Part shown: positions 1 to 9,341 of the stretch, piece after piece
Layout of the letters: the number at the start of each line of letters is the position of its first letter
How positions within the stretch are numbered: position 1 is the first letter of the stretch
From: an uncultured Oscillospiraceae bacterium
GTDB taxonomy: Bacteria > Bacillota > Clostridia > Oscillospirales > Oscillospiraceae
Length of the DNA: 64,000 bases
Direction of reading: 5' to 3'
Assembly (NCBI GenBank): GCA_904419145.1
Contig: CAJFQQ010000004.1
Span: 30,471-94,470, forward strand
Made by a program: the position numbers and the translations under genes
The notes under the pieces: model-generated
Told to the model about the DNA's origin: nothing
The model's input: the letters and a program-made list of their open reading frames with translations, nothing else
Databases searched by the model: none

Positions 1-768
1 CGGAAAATGAACATCGTCTCCCGGGGCGGCTCTCTGGTGTTCGCCTGGATGAGCATGACCGGGGAGGAGAACCCCTTCTACGAGTACTTCGACGAGATCC
101 TGGAGATCTGCCGGGAATACGATGTGACCATCTCCCTGGGGGATGCCTGCCGCCCCGGCTGCCTGGCCGACGGCAGCGACGTGTGCCAGATCGAGGAGCT
201 GGTGCGCCTGGGCGAGCTCACCAAGCGGGCCTGGGAGAAGGATGTCCAGGTCATGGTAGAGGGCCCCGGCCACATGCCCATGGACCAGATCGAGGCCAAC
301 ATGAAGCTCCAGCAGACCATCTGCATGGGGGCTCCTTTCTACGTGCTGGGCCCCATCGTCACCGACATCGCGCCGGGCTACGACCACATCACCTCCGCCA
401 TCGGCGGCGCCATCGCCGCGGCCTCCGGCGCGGCCTTCCTCTGCTACGTCACCCCCGCCGAGCACCTGGCGCTGCCCAATGTGGACGACGTGAAGCAGGG
501 CATCATCGCCTCCAAGATCGCCGCCCACGCCGCCGATATCGCCAAGCACATCCCCCACGCCCGGGATCTGGACGACGCCATGGCCGACGCCCGTCGAACC
601 TTTGACTGGGAGAAGCAGTGGGCGTGCTCCCTGGACCCGGAGACCGCCAGGGCCATCCGGGACAGCCGCGCCCCGGAGCACGAGGACAGCTGCTCCATGT
701 GCGGCAAGTTCTGCGCCGTGCGTAGCATGAACAAGGCGCTGGCCGGGGAGTACATCGACATTCTGTGA
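1..768 (+). CDS. thiC: Phosphomethylpyrimidine synthase ThiC, C-terminal part (5' truncated by window)
   Basis: Radical-SAM enzyme that converts aminoimidazole ribotide to HMP phosphate in thiamine synthesis. The frame is open from base 1, so the N-terminal half lies outside the window. Visible family signatures are [47 protein letters not shown] and CYVTPAEHL. The C-terminal cluster motif reads CSMCGKFC, that is C-x2-C-x3-C, one residue shorter than the C-x2-C-x4-C of proteobacterial ThiC; I recall the shorter spacing from clostridial homologues. The gene ends at a strong terminator and is not co-directional with its right neighbour. Confidence 0.97.
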   Translation, partial: RKMNIVSRGGSLVFAWMSMTGEENPFYEYFDEILEICREYDVTISLGDACRPGCLADGSDVCQIEELVRLGELTKRAWEKDVQVMVEGPGHMPMDQIEANMKLQQTICMGAPFYVLGPIVTDIAPGYDHITSAIGGAIAAASGAAFLCYVTPAEHLALPNVDDVKQGIIASKIAAHAADIAKHIPHARDLDDAMADARRTFDWEKQWACSLDPETARAIRDSRAPEHEDSCSMCGKFCAVRSMNKALAGEYIDIL

Positions 769-789
769 CCCCCTGATCCGACAAAAAGA

Positions 790-823
790 GTGGACCGGAT
801 TTTGCTCCGGTCCACCCTTTTTT
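790..823 (+). terminator. Intrinsic terminator after thiC
   Basis: Perfect 10-bp stem (790-799 with 806-815), six-base loop, then a run of six T at 818-823, 21 bases after the thiC stop codon. Confidence 0.9.
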
Positions 824-844
824 CATTCTGTACGTGGTCTTTCC

Positions 845-1096
845 TTAATGCGTGAGGTACTTCTCCAGTGCGGCAATGGCCTCCTCTTCATCCGGACCGT
901 CCGCCGCAATCGTTACCGTATCTCCGTTTCGAATGCCTAGGGAGAGCATGCCCAGCAGGCTCTTGGCATTGACCTCTCTGGCACCCTGGCCAATCCACAA
1001 GCGGCTGCGAAACCCGGTCGTCTGCTGGATAAACCCGGTGGCAGTCCCATAGACCAAGCCTCCCTGGAGGCCGACTGTTACTTCCCTACGGATCAT
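845..1096 (-). CDS. HPr-like protein lacking the active-site histidine (Crh-like)
   Basis: 83-residue HPr-fold protein. Seen: aligned to B. subtilis HPr without gaps in the N-terminus, residues 14-20 read LVYGTAT where HPr has IHARPAT, so His15 is Val and Arg17 is Gly. The regulatory site is intact: Ser46 sits in KSLLGMLSLGI. Known: PTS phosphotransfer needs His15, and Crh also lacks it (Gln15) but is phosphorylated on Ser46 by HPr kinase. Inferred: a regulatory rather than phosphocarrier role. Start chosen at 1096 because GGAG lies just upstream; a longer frame exists but has no such signal. It lies downstream of the PfkB sugar kinase on the same strand. Confidence 0.85.
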   Translation of the reverse strand: MIRREVTVGLQGGLVYGTATGFIQQTTGFRSRLWIGQGAREVNAKSLLGMLSLGIRNGDTVTIAADGPDEEEAIAALEKYLTH

Positions 1097-1202
1097 TATC
1101 CTCACTCCTTTTTTATGAAAGCCACGATGTGGGCTGTTTCCAGTATAGCACAATCTTCCCCGTGAAACAATGGAAAATTTCAAGCTCTGAACACCGGGCG
1201 GC

Positions 1203-2174
1203 CTACTGCCCATCTGCTTCCCAGCCCAGCGCTCTCCGAACTGTCTCCTCCGGCACAATGGAGGGGATGCCGCCCCGCCGCTGGGTGGAGAAGCTGGCAG
1301 CCGCCGCAGCAAAGGCGCCGATCCGCTCCAGCTCCGCTTCCTCCAGGTCGCCCGGTTCCTTTCCCAACCGCAGCAGCTGGCTGACCGCGCTGCCGCCAAA
1401 GATATCCCCCGCTCCGGTGGTGTCCACCGGATGGACCTGCGGGCACGGGATGCGGACTGCGCCATTCCGGTTGGCGAGATAGCAGCCCTCCGCTCCCAGG
1501 GTCACCATGGCCAGGCCTACGCCATACGTTGTCAGCAGCCTCTCCGCCCCCGCCTGAGGACTGCAGCCCCAGAGGAAGTCCACCTCTTCCTCGCTGATCT
1601 TCACCACATCCGCCTGAGAGAGGCCCCACAAGATCTGCTCCCGGGCCGTCTCCGCCTCATGCCAGAGGGGCAGGCGCAGGTTGGGATCAAAGGTGATCCG
1701 CTTTCCCCTCTCCCGGGCATAGGCCACTGCCCGCCGGGTGGCGGTGCGGCTGGGCTCGTCGGTGAGGCTCAGGGTGCCGAAGTGGAACACCCGGGCGGCG
1801 TCAATGAGGGTGCGGTCCACCTCCTCCCAGGTTAAGCAGGTGTCTGCCCCCGGCTTCCTTGCAAAGCTGAAGGAGCGGTCCCCCTCCGGCGAGAGGGTCA
1901 CAAAGGCCAGGGTGGTGAACACCGAGGGATCCATCACGATGCCCGTCGTCTCAATACCTGCCCTCGCCATGGTCTCTCTCAGCAGGTGTCCAAAGGCGTC
2001 GTCCCCCACCTTCCCCAGCATGGCGGTACGGGCGCCATAGGCCGCCAGAGCCGCCAGGAAATTCCCCGGTGCGCCGCCGGGGTTGGCCTCCAATACCGGG
2101 TATCCCATCTCATTCTCCCCCCTGGGAGCAAAGTCGATGAGCAGCTCGCCCATCGCCGTCACATCCAGCTCCAT
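1203..2174 (-). CDS. PfkB family carbohydrate kinase, probably fructokinase
   Basis: 323-residue ribokinase-family sugar kinase transferring phosphate from ATP to a sugar. N-terminal GELLIDFAP and the substrate-binding NPGGAPGNFLAAL segment fit fructokinases. The C-terminal PfkB signature DTTGAGDIFGG carries the catalytic Asp of GAGD. The ATG at 2174 follows a clear AGGAGG; an upstream extension has no binding site. The gene lies about 100 bases upstream of the HPr-like gene in the same orientation, which may link it to catabolite signalling. Exact sugar specificity cannot be read from sequence. Confidence 0.88.
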   Translation of the reverse strand: MELDVTAMGELLIDFAPRGENEMGYPVLEANPGGAPGNFLAALAAYGARTAMLGKVGDDAFGHLLRETMARAGIETTGIVMDPSVFTTLAFVTLSPEGDRSFSFARKPGADTCLTWEEVDRTLIDAARVFHFGTLSLTDEPSRTATRRAVAYARERGKRITFDPNLRLPLWHEAETAREQILWGLSQADVVKISEEEVDFLWGCSPQAGAERLLTTYGVGLAMVTLGAEGCYLANRNGAVRIPCPQVHPVDTTGAGDIFGGSAVSQLLRLGKEPGDLEEAELERIGAFAAAAASFSTQRRGGIPSIVPEETVRRALGWEADGQ

Positions 2175-2267
2175 GCTCTGCCTCCTGATACCGCCCCCGC
2201 CGGGAGCGTTCTGTTTTGCCACATTGTACCACCCTCCGTCCCGTTTTGCAACGGGACGGATCTGCCG

Positions 2268-2308
2268 CAAAAAGCGCCTCTCCGCCAAAAGGCAGAGAGG
2301 CGTTTTTT
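2268..2308 (-). terminator. Intrinsic terminator of the peptide transport operon
   Basis: Twelve-base arms with one mismatch (2275-2286 and 2291-2302) and an AAAA loop; T tracts on both strands, so it can stop transcription in both directions. It lies 18 bases beyond the binding-protein stop codon. Confidence 0.85.
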
Positions 2309-2326
2309 ATTTCCAAGTACGTCTGC

Positions 2327-3886
2327 TTACTTCCAGGAGAACTCCCGATACAGGAAGTTGGTCAACTCCGCGGAATATGCGCCCGCATTCAGGTTGCTGT
2401 CAAAGGCATAAAATGCCGTGTTGTAGAACAGCGGGATATAGGCCAGGGACTCGGTGGCCACCTTCATGGCGTTCTGGGTGGTGGCCTCGTCCGTCATGGC
2501 GCTGAAAGCGGCTGTGATCTCCGGATCATTGATGCCGGAGAGGTCGATCCCGGAACCCTCCTGGTACATGGCGGCAAAGGAGGAGAACTGGGTCGTCAGA
2601 GTGATGCTGAGCATCCCCAGGTCGAAGTCATAGGTGAAGAAGCGGGAGGTGTCCGCTACCTGCTCGATGTTGACGGTGAAGTAGGACTGCTCCAGCTCCT
2701 CCTTCATAACCTCGCAGGCGGAGACCCAGCTGGGCTCCGCAGCGGAGACGATCAGCGTCAGCTCCAGGGGGCTGCTCTCGGAGTACCCGGCCTCGGCCAT
2801 CAGGGCGTTGGCGGTGTCCACGTTCTGCGCAAAGTGGTCGCAGACGTCGGCGTAGTGCTGCACCAGCGGCGTGGCAATGTTATAGGCGGGCGTGCCGGCC
2901 CCATTGGTGCCGATGGCGGTGATGTCGTCCTTATTCAGGCAGTAGGCGATGGCCTGGCGCACCCGCAGGTCGCTGGTGGGGCTGCCGTCGGTGCAGTTGC
3001 AGATCAGGAAGCTGACCTTGTTGAGCACCTGGGTCAGGGGCGTGACGTTGGTATACTCCTGGATCAGGGCAAAGTTGGTGGCACCGTACTCCGCATAGTC
3101 CAGGTCGCCGGCCTCAAAGGCGGTCTCCTGGCTCCCGGTCAGGTACATAAAGCGGATGGTGTCGATCGACGCCTCCCCGTGGTAGTCGGCAAACCGCTCC
3201 AGCGTCACGTCGCCGTTGCTGGTCTTCTCCACGAAGGCGTAGGGTCCGGTACCGTCCTCGTTCATCTCCAGGCTCTCATTGGGATCGCTGATGAGCTCCT
3301 CGCAGAAGGACTTGTTAACAATGCGCATGAGCTGGATATAGGTCTTGAGATCCTGGAAGCCGGCATTGGGGAACTCCCAGGTGAAGTGGGTGTCATCGGT
3401 GATCGTCATGACGATGTTCCCATACAGCTGGGAGCAGATGGGTGAGTTTTCGCTGCGGGCGAGGGTGTACTCCACATCCTCAGCCTTCATCGTATCGCCG
3501 GAGTGGAACTTCACATCGCTCTTGAGGACAAAGTCCACAGAGCCGTCCTCATTCTCCGTGTAGGCCTCAATGAGAAGGTTCACTTCGGTGCCGTCGTTAT
3601 CCATATAGAACAGTGGCTCATAGATCTGGGCGATCACCGAGTCCTCGCTCTGCCGGGTAAACAGCTCCGGGTCCAGCGTGGAGACCTGATCATCCATTGC
3701 CACCGTCAGGGAGTTGTCCGCCTGGCCGGTGGTGGTGGGACGGGTCTGGCCGGTGGCAGTGGTGCCGCCGTCTGCATTGGAATTGTTGTCGGCCGTGTTG
3801 GACCCGCAGGCGCTGAGGCAGGACACCGTCAGCGCCACGGCCAGCAGCATGGCGGCCAGCGCTTTCATCTTTTTCATCTGTTTCAC
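2327..3886 (-). CDS. Peptide ABC transporter substrate-binding lipoprotein (SBP family 5, DppA/OppA-like)
   Basis: 519-residue extracytoplasmic peptide-binding protein. The signal peptide has basic MKQMKKMK, a hydrophobic core and lipobox LSAC with the lipidated Cys near residue 27, followed by a Ser/Asn/Thr-rich linker. The mature part has the family 5 pattern, including STLDPELFTRQSEDSVIAQIYEPLF and the FHSGDTMKAEDVEYTLAR segment. It is the last gene of the operon after the two ATPases. An 84-base gap with two hairpins separates it from the upstream ATPase gene and may allow a different expression level. Specificity is inferred from neighbours. Confidence 0.93.
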   Translation of the reverse strand: MKQMKKMKALAAMLLAVALTVSCLSACGSNTADNNSNADGGTTATGQTRPTTTGQADNSLTVAMDDQVSTLDPELFTRQSEDSVIAQIYEPLFYMDNDGTEVNLLIEAYTENEDGSVDFVLKSDVKFHSGDTMKAEDVEYTLARSENSPICSQLYGNIVMTITDDTHFTWEFPNAGFQDLKTYIQLMRIVNKSFCEELISDPNESLEMNEDGTGPYAFVEKTSNGDVTLERFADYHGEASIDTIRFMYLTGSQETAFEAGDLDYAEYGATNFALIQEYTNVTPLTQVLNKVSFLICNCTDGSPTSDLRVRQAIAYCLNKDDITAIGTNGAGTPAYNIATPLVQHYADVCDHFAQNVDTANALMAEAGYSESSPLELTLIVSAAEPSWVSACEVMKEELEQSYFTVNIEQVADTSRFFTYDFDLGMLSITLTTQFSSFAAMYQEGSGIDLSGINDPEITAAFSAMTDEATTQNAMKVATESLAYIPLFYNTAFYAFDSNLNAGAYSAELTNFLYREFSWK

Positions 3887-3909
3887 CTTTCCTCTTGTTG
3901 AATATTCTG

Positions 3910-3961
3910 CCGCCGCTCCGGAAAACGAGCAGGCGGCCGCATCAAGGCACCCGCAGGTGCC
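3910..3961 (-). repeat. Two small hairpins between ATPase and binding-protein genes
   Basis: Inverted repeats GCCGCC/GGCGGC (3910-3936) and GGCACC/GGTGCC (3946-3961) fill the only sizeable gap inside the transporter operon. A role in mRNA processing or stability for the binding-protein message is inference. Confidence 0.45.
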
Positions 3962-3970
3962 GTTGACCGC

Positions 3971-4981
3971 TCAGTCAAAGAGATGGCACCGCACAAAGTG
4001 GTCGCTCTCCACCTCGTGCCACCCCGGCTCCTCCTCGCAGCGCTTGCTCGCGTAGGGACAGCGTCCCCGGAACCGGCAGCCTTGGGGCGGGTCCACCGGG
4101 GAGGGCACATCGCCCTCCAGGATCATCCGGTTCTTGCGCTGCTTCTCCGCCGGCGTGAAAGCCGGCGTTGCGGAAAACAGGGCCTTGGTATAGGGATGCG
4201 CCCGGTTCTGGTACACCTTTTCCATGGTGCCCCGCTCCACGATCTGGCCCAGGTACATCACGATGATCTCATCGCTGATAAAGTGGACGATATTCAGGTC
4301 GTGGGAGATAAACAGGTATGTCAGGGACAGCTCCTCCTGCAGATCCTTCAGCAGGTTGATGATCTGGGCCTGGATCGACACGTCCAGCGCGGACACCGCC
4401 TCGTCGCAGACGATGAACTCCGGGTCCGTCGCCAGGGCTCTGGCGATGCAGATGCGCTGGCGCTGGCCGCCGGAGAACTGGTGGGGATAGTTGGCCGCCT
4501 GCTCCGGAAAGAGCCCGCACATGGTCATCAGCTGCTCCACCCGCTCCCGGCGCTGGGCAGCGCTGGAGGCCAGATGGAAGTTGTCGATCCCCTCGGCGAT
4601 GATGTCCCCCGCCCGCAGCCGCGGGTCCAGGGAGGAATAGGGGTCCTGCCATACCAGCTGCATCCGCTTGGCATAGGGCCGGCGCTCCTTGGCGCTGAGC
4701 CCGGTCAGCTCCGTGCCCTCATAGTAGATCTTGCCGCTGGTGGGGCGGTAAATATTCAGCAGCATCTTGCCCACTGTGGACTTGCCGCAGCCGCTCTCCC
4801 CCACCACGCCCAGGGTCTTTCCCTTGGGCACCCGGAAGGACACCGCGTCGGCGGCGTGGATCCAGCTGACGGGCCGTCCCAGCCCGTCGCTCTTGGCGGG
4901 GAAGTGCATCGTCAGCTCCTCCGCCTCCAAAAAATAGTGGTTCTGTTTGAATTCTTTTTCGTTCTGCATGGCTTGCATCAT
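3971..4981 (-). CDS. Peptide ABC transporter ATP-binding protein, DppF/OppF family
   Basis: 336-residue cytoplasmic ATPase of a dipeptide/oligopeptide importer. Walker A GESGCGKST near residue 60, signature SGGQRQRI, Walker B FIVCDEAVSALDVS and the C-terminal oligopeptide-transporter region with RFRGRCPYASKRC, whose cysteines resemble the Fe-S type tail of Dpp/Opp ATPases. The start overlaps the stop of the DppD-type gene by four bases (4978-4981), so the two should be translationally coupled. Confidence 0.93.
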   Translation of the reverse strand: MMQAMQNEKEFKQNHYFLEAEELTMHFPAKSDGLGRPVSWIHAADAVSFRVPKGKTLGVVGESGCGKSTVGKMLLNIYRPTSGKIYYEGTELTGLSAKERRPYAKRMQLVWQDPYSSLDPRLRAGDIIAEGIDNFHLASSAAQRRERVEQLMTMCGLFPEQAANYPHQFSGGQRQRICIARALATDPEFIVCDEAVSALDVSIQAQIINLLKDLQEELSLTYLFISHDLNIVHFISDEIIVMYLGQIVERGTMEKVYQNRAHPYTKALFSATPAFTPAEKQRKNRMILEGDVPSPVDPPQGCRFRGRCPYASKRCEEEPGWHEVESDHFVRCHLFD

Positions 4982-5976
4982 CCATTTTCAGGTGTGGTTT
5001 TCCAGTGGTGACAGGCCACCGTATGGCCCTCCGACGCACACGCAAAGTCCGGGAACGTCTCGCCGCAGGCTCCGGTGGCGTACTGGCAGCGGTTGTTGAA
5101 GGGGCATCCCTCCGGCATATCCTTGAGGGTCGGCACGCTGCCGGGGATCATCCGCAGCCGGTCCCCCTGGTAGTCGGGACTGGGGCGGGAGTCGATCAGG
5201 CCCATGGTATAGGGGTGCCTGGGGTGGGTGAACAGCTCGTCCACCGCCGCCGCCTCGCAGACCCGGCCGCCGTACATGATGAGCACCCGGTCCGCCATTT
5301 CACTGATGACGCCCAGATCATGGGTGATGAAAATAATGGCGGTGCCCGCCTCCTGCTTCAGCTCGTTCATCAGGTCCAGGACCTGGGCCTGGATCGTCAC
5401 ATCCAGAGCCGTGGTCGGCTCGTCGCAGATCAGTAACTTGGGCTTTGTCACCATGGCCATGGCGATCATGATGCGCTGGCGCATCCCTCCGCTGAGGGTA
5501 AAAGGATAGGACTTCATAATCCGCTCCGGGTTTGGGATTTTAACCCGCGCAATAGCCTCCAGGCACATTTTGTAGGCCTTGCTCCGTTCCATCCGGTGGT
5601 CATGGATGCGAAGGACCTCCATCATCTGATCCCCGATGGTAAAGAGCGGATTCATGGCCGTCATGGGCTCCTGGAACACCATGGAGATCTCATTGCCCCG
5701 GATGGCGCTGAGCTGCTTTGGCGGCATGCGCATCAGGTCCCGGCCCTCAAAGAGGATCTGTCCCGTGGGATAGACGGTGCGGCGTTCAGGATTCAGTTTC
5801 AAAATGGACATACAGGTGACGCTCTTGCCGCAGCCGCTCTCCCCCACAATGCCCAGGGTCTCCCCGGGATTGACGTGGAAGGATACATGGCGCACCGCGT
5901 GCAGCAGCGTCCGCCGGTCCATGCGGAAGTCCACCGACAGGTCAATGACCTCCAGCAGGGGTTTTTGTTGCTCCAT
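4978..5976 (-). CDS. Peptide ABC transporter ATP-binding protein, DppD/OppD family
   Basis: 332-residue partner ATPase. Walker A GESGCGKSV near residue 43, signature LSGGMRQRIMIA, Walker B LLICDEPTTALDVT, His of the switch in IIFITHDLGV, and the C-terminal CPFNNRCQYATGAC tail. RBS AGGAGG lies seven bases before the ATG, in a nine-base gap after the permease gene. Confidence 0.94.
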   Translation of the reverse strand: MEQQKPLLEVIDLSVDFRMDRRTLLHAVRHVSFHVNPGETLGIVGESGCGKSVTCMSILKLNPERRTVYPTGQILFEGRDLMRMPPKQLSAIRGNEISMVFQEPMTAMNPLFTIGDQMMEVLRIHDHRMERSKAYKMCLEAIARVKIPNPERIMKSYPFTLSGGMRQRIMIAMAMVTKPKLLICDEPTTALDVTIQAQVLDLMNELKQEAGTAIIFITHDLGVISEMADRVLIMYGGRVCEAAAVDELFTHPRHPYTMGLIDSRPSPDYQGDRLRMIPGSVPTLKDMPEGCPFNNRCQYATGACGETFPDFACASEGHTVACHHWKTTPENG

Positions 5977-5985
5977 AAGCGCCTC

Positions 5986-6870
5986 CTATTTGCCTGTCTT
6001 GGGGTCCAGCGCATCCCGCAGGCCGTCTCCCACCAGGTTGATGGACAGGGCCGTCAGTGCGATGGCCGCGCCGGGAAACAGCGCCATATAGGGCGCCGTC
6101 TTAAAATAATCCTGAGCGTAGTTGAGCATGGCGCCCCACTCCGGCGCCGGCGGCGCTACGCCTACGCCGATGAAGGACAGCCCAGCCGCGGAGAGCATCA
6201 TACTGGAGATGGTCATGGTGGCATCCACGATGATGGGGTCAATGGCGTTGGGCAGGATGTGCCGCAGCACCAGCTTGAGCGGCCGCGTCCCGCTGACCCG
6301 GGCGGCGTGGATGTAGTCCTGGTCCACCACCCCCAGCAGAACCGACCGGATGCGCAGGACAAAGCCCGGTACGGATACGATGGTCAGCGTCACCATCATG
6401 TTCAGCACGCTGCCGCCCATGATGGCCAGCAGCACCAGCGCCAGGAGGATGGACGGCACACAGGTCACCACGTCGATTACGCGCATGATCACCAGATCCG
6501 CCTTTTTGAACAGGGCGCAGATGGACGCAATGGCCGCGCCGATGACCAGGGAAACCAGCGTGGCGCCCACGCCGATCCCCACTGTGATCCGTGCTCCATA
6601 GATCACCCGGGCAAACAGATCGCGGCCCAGGTTGTCCGTTCCAAACCAGTGCTCGGCGCTGGGCGGGCTCAGCATGGCGCCGGCATCATAGGCCGTCACC
6701 AGCTCCTCGGGCACCAGAACGTTTGCAAAGATGCAGACAAACACGATCACCAGCAGAATCACACCGCCGATCACTGCGGCGGGGTTGCGCAGATACCGCT
6801 TGACCACATCGGAAAACAGGCTGTCCCGGGAGCGGTGTATCATCTTCTTGAACTTCTTTTGATCTCTCAT
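5986..6870 (-). CDS. Peptide ABC transporter permease, DppC/OppC family
   Basis: 294-residue inner-membrane permease with the N-terminal OppC leader helix near residues 30-55 and the binding-protein-dependent transport domain; the EAA-like loop is YIHAARVSGTRPLKLVLRHILPN, ending with the typical LVGDGLRDALDPK. The first four bases overlap the DppB-type stop codon. Confidence 0.93.
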   Translation of the reverse strand: MRDQKKFKKMIHRSRDSLFSDVVKRYLRNPAAVIGGVILLVIVFVCIFANVLVPEELVTAYDAGAMLSPPSAEHWFGTDNLGRDLFARVIYGARITVGIGVGATLVSLVIGAAIASICALFKKADLVIMRVIDVVTCVPSILLALVLLAIMGGSVLNMMVTLTIVSVPGFVLRIRSVLLGVVDQDYIHAARVSGTRPLKLVLRHILPNAIDPIIVDATMTISSMMLSAAGLSFIGVGVAPPAPEWGAMLNYAQDYFKTAPYMALFPGAAIALTALSINLVGDGLRDALDPKTGK

Positions 6871-7793
6871 TTCTTATACCGTGCTCCAATCTTCGGGTCA
6901 ATCAGCGCGTAGCAAATGTCCAGCAGCACCATGGCCAGCATGAAGATAAACGACAGCAGCAGCGCGCAGGTCATCACCACCGGCACATTTTTCTCATTGA
7001 CGGCGCTGAGCAGGTACATGCCCACGCCCGGAATGGTGAAAATCTGCTCCACCACCACCGATCCGCCCAGGGTCGTTGCCAGGCCGCTGAGAAGCAGCGT
7101 GATAATGGGAAGGCTGGCGTTTTTCAGCGCATGCTTCCAGATCACCCGCTTCTCACTGCAGCCCTTGGCCCGGGCGGTGCGGATGTAGTCCTGGCTCATG
7201 GCGTCCAGCATGGCCGAGCGGGTCATGCGGCTGAGCATGGGGATATTCGCCAGCACCAGTGTGGTGACCGGAAGGATATAGTGTCTGAGCGTTCCCACGC
7301 CAAAGGACGGCAATGCGCCCAGGTGCACCGAGAAGTACAGGATCAGCAGCACCGCCACAAAGAAGGAGGGGATGGATGCAAAGAGCACCGCGAAGATGGT
7401 CACCGTGGTGTCCAGGAACGAGTACTGCTTGATGGCGCTCAAAATCCCCAGCGCCACACCGATGATCGCGGAGATGCAGAAGGCCCAGGTTCCAAAGGAG
7501 AGCGTCATCGGGAACCGGGTCTTCAGCTCCTCAAAGATGTTTTCTCCCGTGGAGTACGACACCACATTGCCGGAGAACAACCCGCCGAGATAGTTCCAGA
7601 ACCGATCCCAGAGGCTCCCCGTGTAGCCCACGCTCTCGTTGAAAGCGTCCTTGACCTCCTGGGGCGTGGTCAGCGGCAGCACGTTGGTCGCCGGGTCGCC
7701 GGGAGTCAGGGACATGATGAGAAACACCATCAGCACCACGCAGAACAGCATGGGAATGAGATACAGCAGACGCTTTACAATATACCGGGACAT
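6867..7793 (-). CDS. Peptide ABC transporter permease, DppB/OppB family
   Basis: 308-residue permease with six predicted membrane segments. Family marks are the N-terminal RYIVKRLLYLIPMLF, the TPGDPA segment after the first helix, and the EAA loop DYIRTARAKGCSEKRVIWKHALKNA. It begins three bases after the stop of the upstream serine hydrolase, so transport and hydrolase genes are on one transcript. Confidence 0.93.
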   Translation of the reverse strand: MSRYIVKRLLYLIPMLFCVVLMVFLIMSLTPGDPATNVLPLTTPQEVKDAFNESVGYTGSLWDRFWNYLGGLFSGNVVSYSTGENIFEELKTRFPMTLSFGTWAFCISAIIGVALGILSAIKQYSFLDTTVTIFAVLFASIPSFFVAVLLILYFSVHLGALPSFGVGTLRHYILPVTTLVLANIPMLSRMTRSAMLDAMSQDYIRTARAKGCSEKRVIWKHALKNASLPIITLLLSGLATTLGGSVVVEQIFTIPGVGMYLLSAVNEKNVPVVMTCALLLSFIFMLAMVLLDICYALIDPKIGARYKK

Positions 7794-7796
7794 GCT

Positions 7797-9314
7797 TCAG
7801 CACCCCTCATCAGAACGTTGCTTTTCGAACCGGATCAGCTTGCCGCCCGGCTCGGGGACCAGCGGCATGGCCAGCGCGTCGATCCGGCCGCCCACCTCGG
7901 CGGTATGGAAGTGGACGGGAACGCCCGCAGGCAGTTCTCCCAGGATGTCATCCAGGACAAAGGTGTCGTAGTGGAAGTGGCGCATTTTGACCTTCACGTT
8001 GATAAAGTCCAGATACAGCGCGCCGTTTTCCGCGGTGACGACCGCCGGCGTATAGCCCTCCCGGCAAAACGTGCCGGTGTAGTCCGCCATGGGGTGAGAG
8101 GGGCTGGTTCCAGGCACCTGCTCTCCCGTCATTGCCAGGATCTGTTTTGCGGCGTTGGCGCTGCGCCCGGCCACAAAGTCGTGGTAGCGCTGCACCCAGT
8201 TGCCGTCCTCGATGCCCAGATAGTGGTCGATGATCTCCCGGCCCAGCGCATAGTGGAGGTAGCTGCCGTTCATATTGGTGTAGGCCACCACACCCAGATT
8301 GAGGTCCGGCATAAAGCTGGTAAAGCCGGAGAAGCCATTGATATTGCCGCCATGCTGGATCAGCTTGTGGCCCCGGAAGGACTCTATGAACCAGCCCATG
8401 CCGTAGCTCCAGAAATCCGTCTCCAGCATCGGCATGTCCAGCGGGGTATTCAGGATCATATTGGGCCGGTGCATCTGCTGCATGGAATCTTCGCTGATGA
8501 GCTGCTTGCCCTCCCAGGCGCCATGGTTCAGATGGAACTGCACCCACTTGAGCATGTCCGCCGCGCAGGAGTCGATGGATCCGGCCGGTCCCATGGCGGC
8601 GCCGATGCCCTTGGCCCTGTCCTCCACCGGCGTCCGGTAGAAGGGGATGGGGCGCATGCCGTGGAGAGCGTCGCTGGTATCGGTGCGGTCATAGGGGGTC
8701 GCGTGGTCGGCGTCCTCCTCGATATCGTCCAGGAAGGCGCAGGAGCGGCCCATGCCCAGAGGATCAAACAGATACTCCTGGAGGCACTGCTCATAGGTCT
8801 TGCCCGTCACCCGCTCCACGATGTAGCCGGCCAGAATATAGCACTGGTTGTTGTACTGAAAAACCGTGCGGATGGGCTGGTTGGGCTCCAGGAAGCGCAG
8901 GTTCTCCACCAGCTGCTCCTTGGTAAAATCCGTGCCGTACCAGGCATACTCGTGGCGGGGCATGCCGGTCCGGTGGCTCAGCAGATCCCGCAGGGTCACC
9001 GATTTGGTGGTAAAATCGTCATAAAAGCGGATATTGGGCACATAGCGGATGATGGGTGTGTCCCAGTCCAGCTTGCCCTGGTCCACCAGGATCGACACCA
9101 GCGCAGCGGTGAAGGCCTTGGAGCAGCTGCCGATCTGATACAGGGTCTCCCCGGTGGCCGGCAGCTTCCCCGCCGTGTCCCGCAGGCCGTAGCCCTCGCA
9201 CAGCACCACCTTGCCGTCCTTGACGACGCCCACCGCCACCGACGGGCTCTCCCACAGCCGCAGGCCGTCCTCAGCCCGCTGCCGGAAGGTCTCAAAAAAC
9301 TTCTCGTGTGTCAT
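7797..9314 (-). CDS. Serine beta-lactamase-fold hydrolase (class C / AmpH-ClbP-like family)
   Basis: 505-residue penicillin-binding-fold hydrolase. Catalytic motifs: SCSK (S63-x-x-K66), Y154-N-N156, and HGGNING in the third motif position. A C-terminal lipocalin-like region of about 120 residues follows, as in D-aminopeptidase or D-peptidase relatives. No signal peptide is evident, so it appears cytoplasmic. RBS GAGGAG precedes the ATG. It is a clear paralogue of the next upstream gene. Known relatives cleave D-amino-acid peptides, esters or beta-lactams. The context of a peptide importer and dipeptide epimerase favours peptide processing over antibiotic resistance. Confidence 0.88.
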   Translation of the reverse strand: MTHEKFFETFRQRAEDGLRLWESPSVAVGVVKDGKVVLCEGYGLRDTAGKLPATGETLYQIGSCSKAFTAALVSILVDQGKLDWDTPIIRYVPNIRFYDDFTTKSVTLRDLLSHRTGMPRHEYAWYGTDFTKEQLVENLRFLEPNQPIRTVFQYNNQCYILAGYIVERVTGKTYEQCLQEYLFDPLGMGRSCAFLDDIEEDADHATPYDRTDTSDALHGMRPIPFYRTPVEDRAKGIGAAMGPAGSIDSCAADMLKWVQFHLNHGAWEGKQLISEDSMQQMHRPNMILNTPLDMPMLETDFWSYGMGWFIESFRGHKLIQHGGNINGFSGFTSFMPDLNLGVVAYTNMNGSYLHYALGREIIDHYLGIEDGNWVQRYHDFVAGRSANAAKQILAMTGEQVPGTSPSHPMADYTGTFCREGYTPAVVTAENGALYLDFINVKVKMRHFHYDTFVLDDILGELPAGVPVHFHTAEVGGRIDALAMPLVPEPGGKLIRFEKQRSDEGC

Positions 9315-9341
9315 TTTACAACACTCCTCACTGACAGCGCT

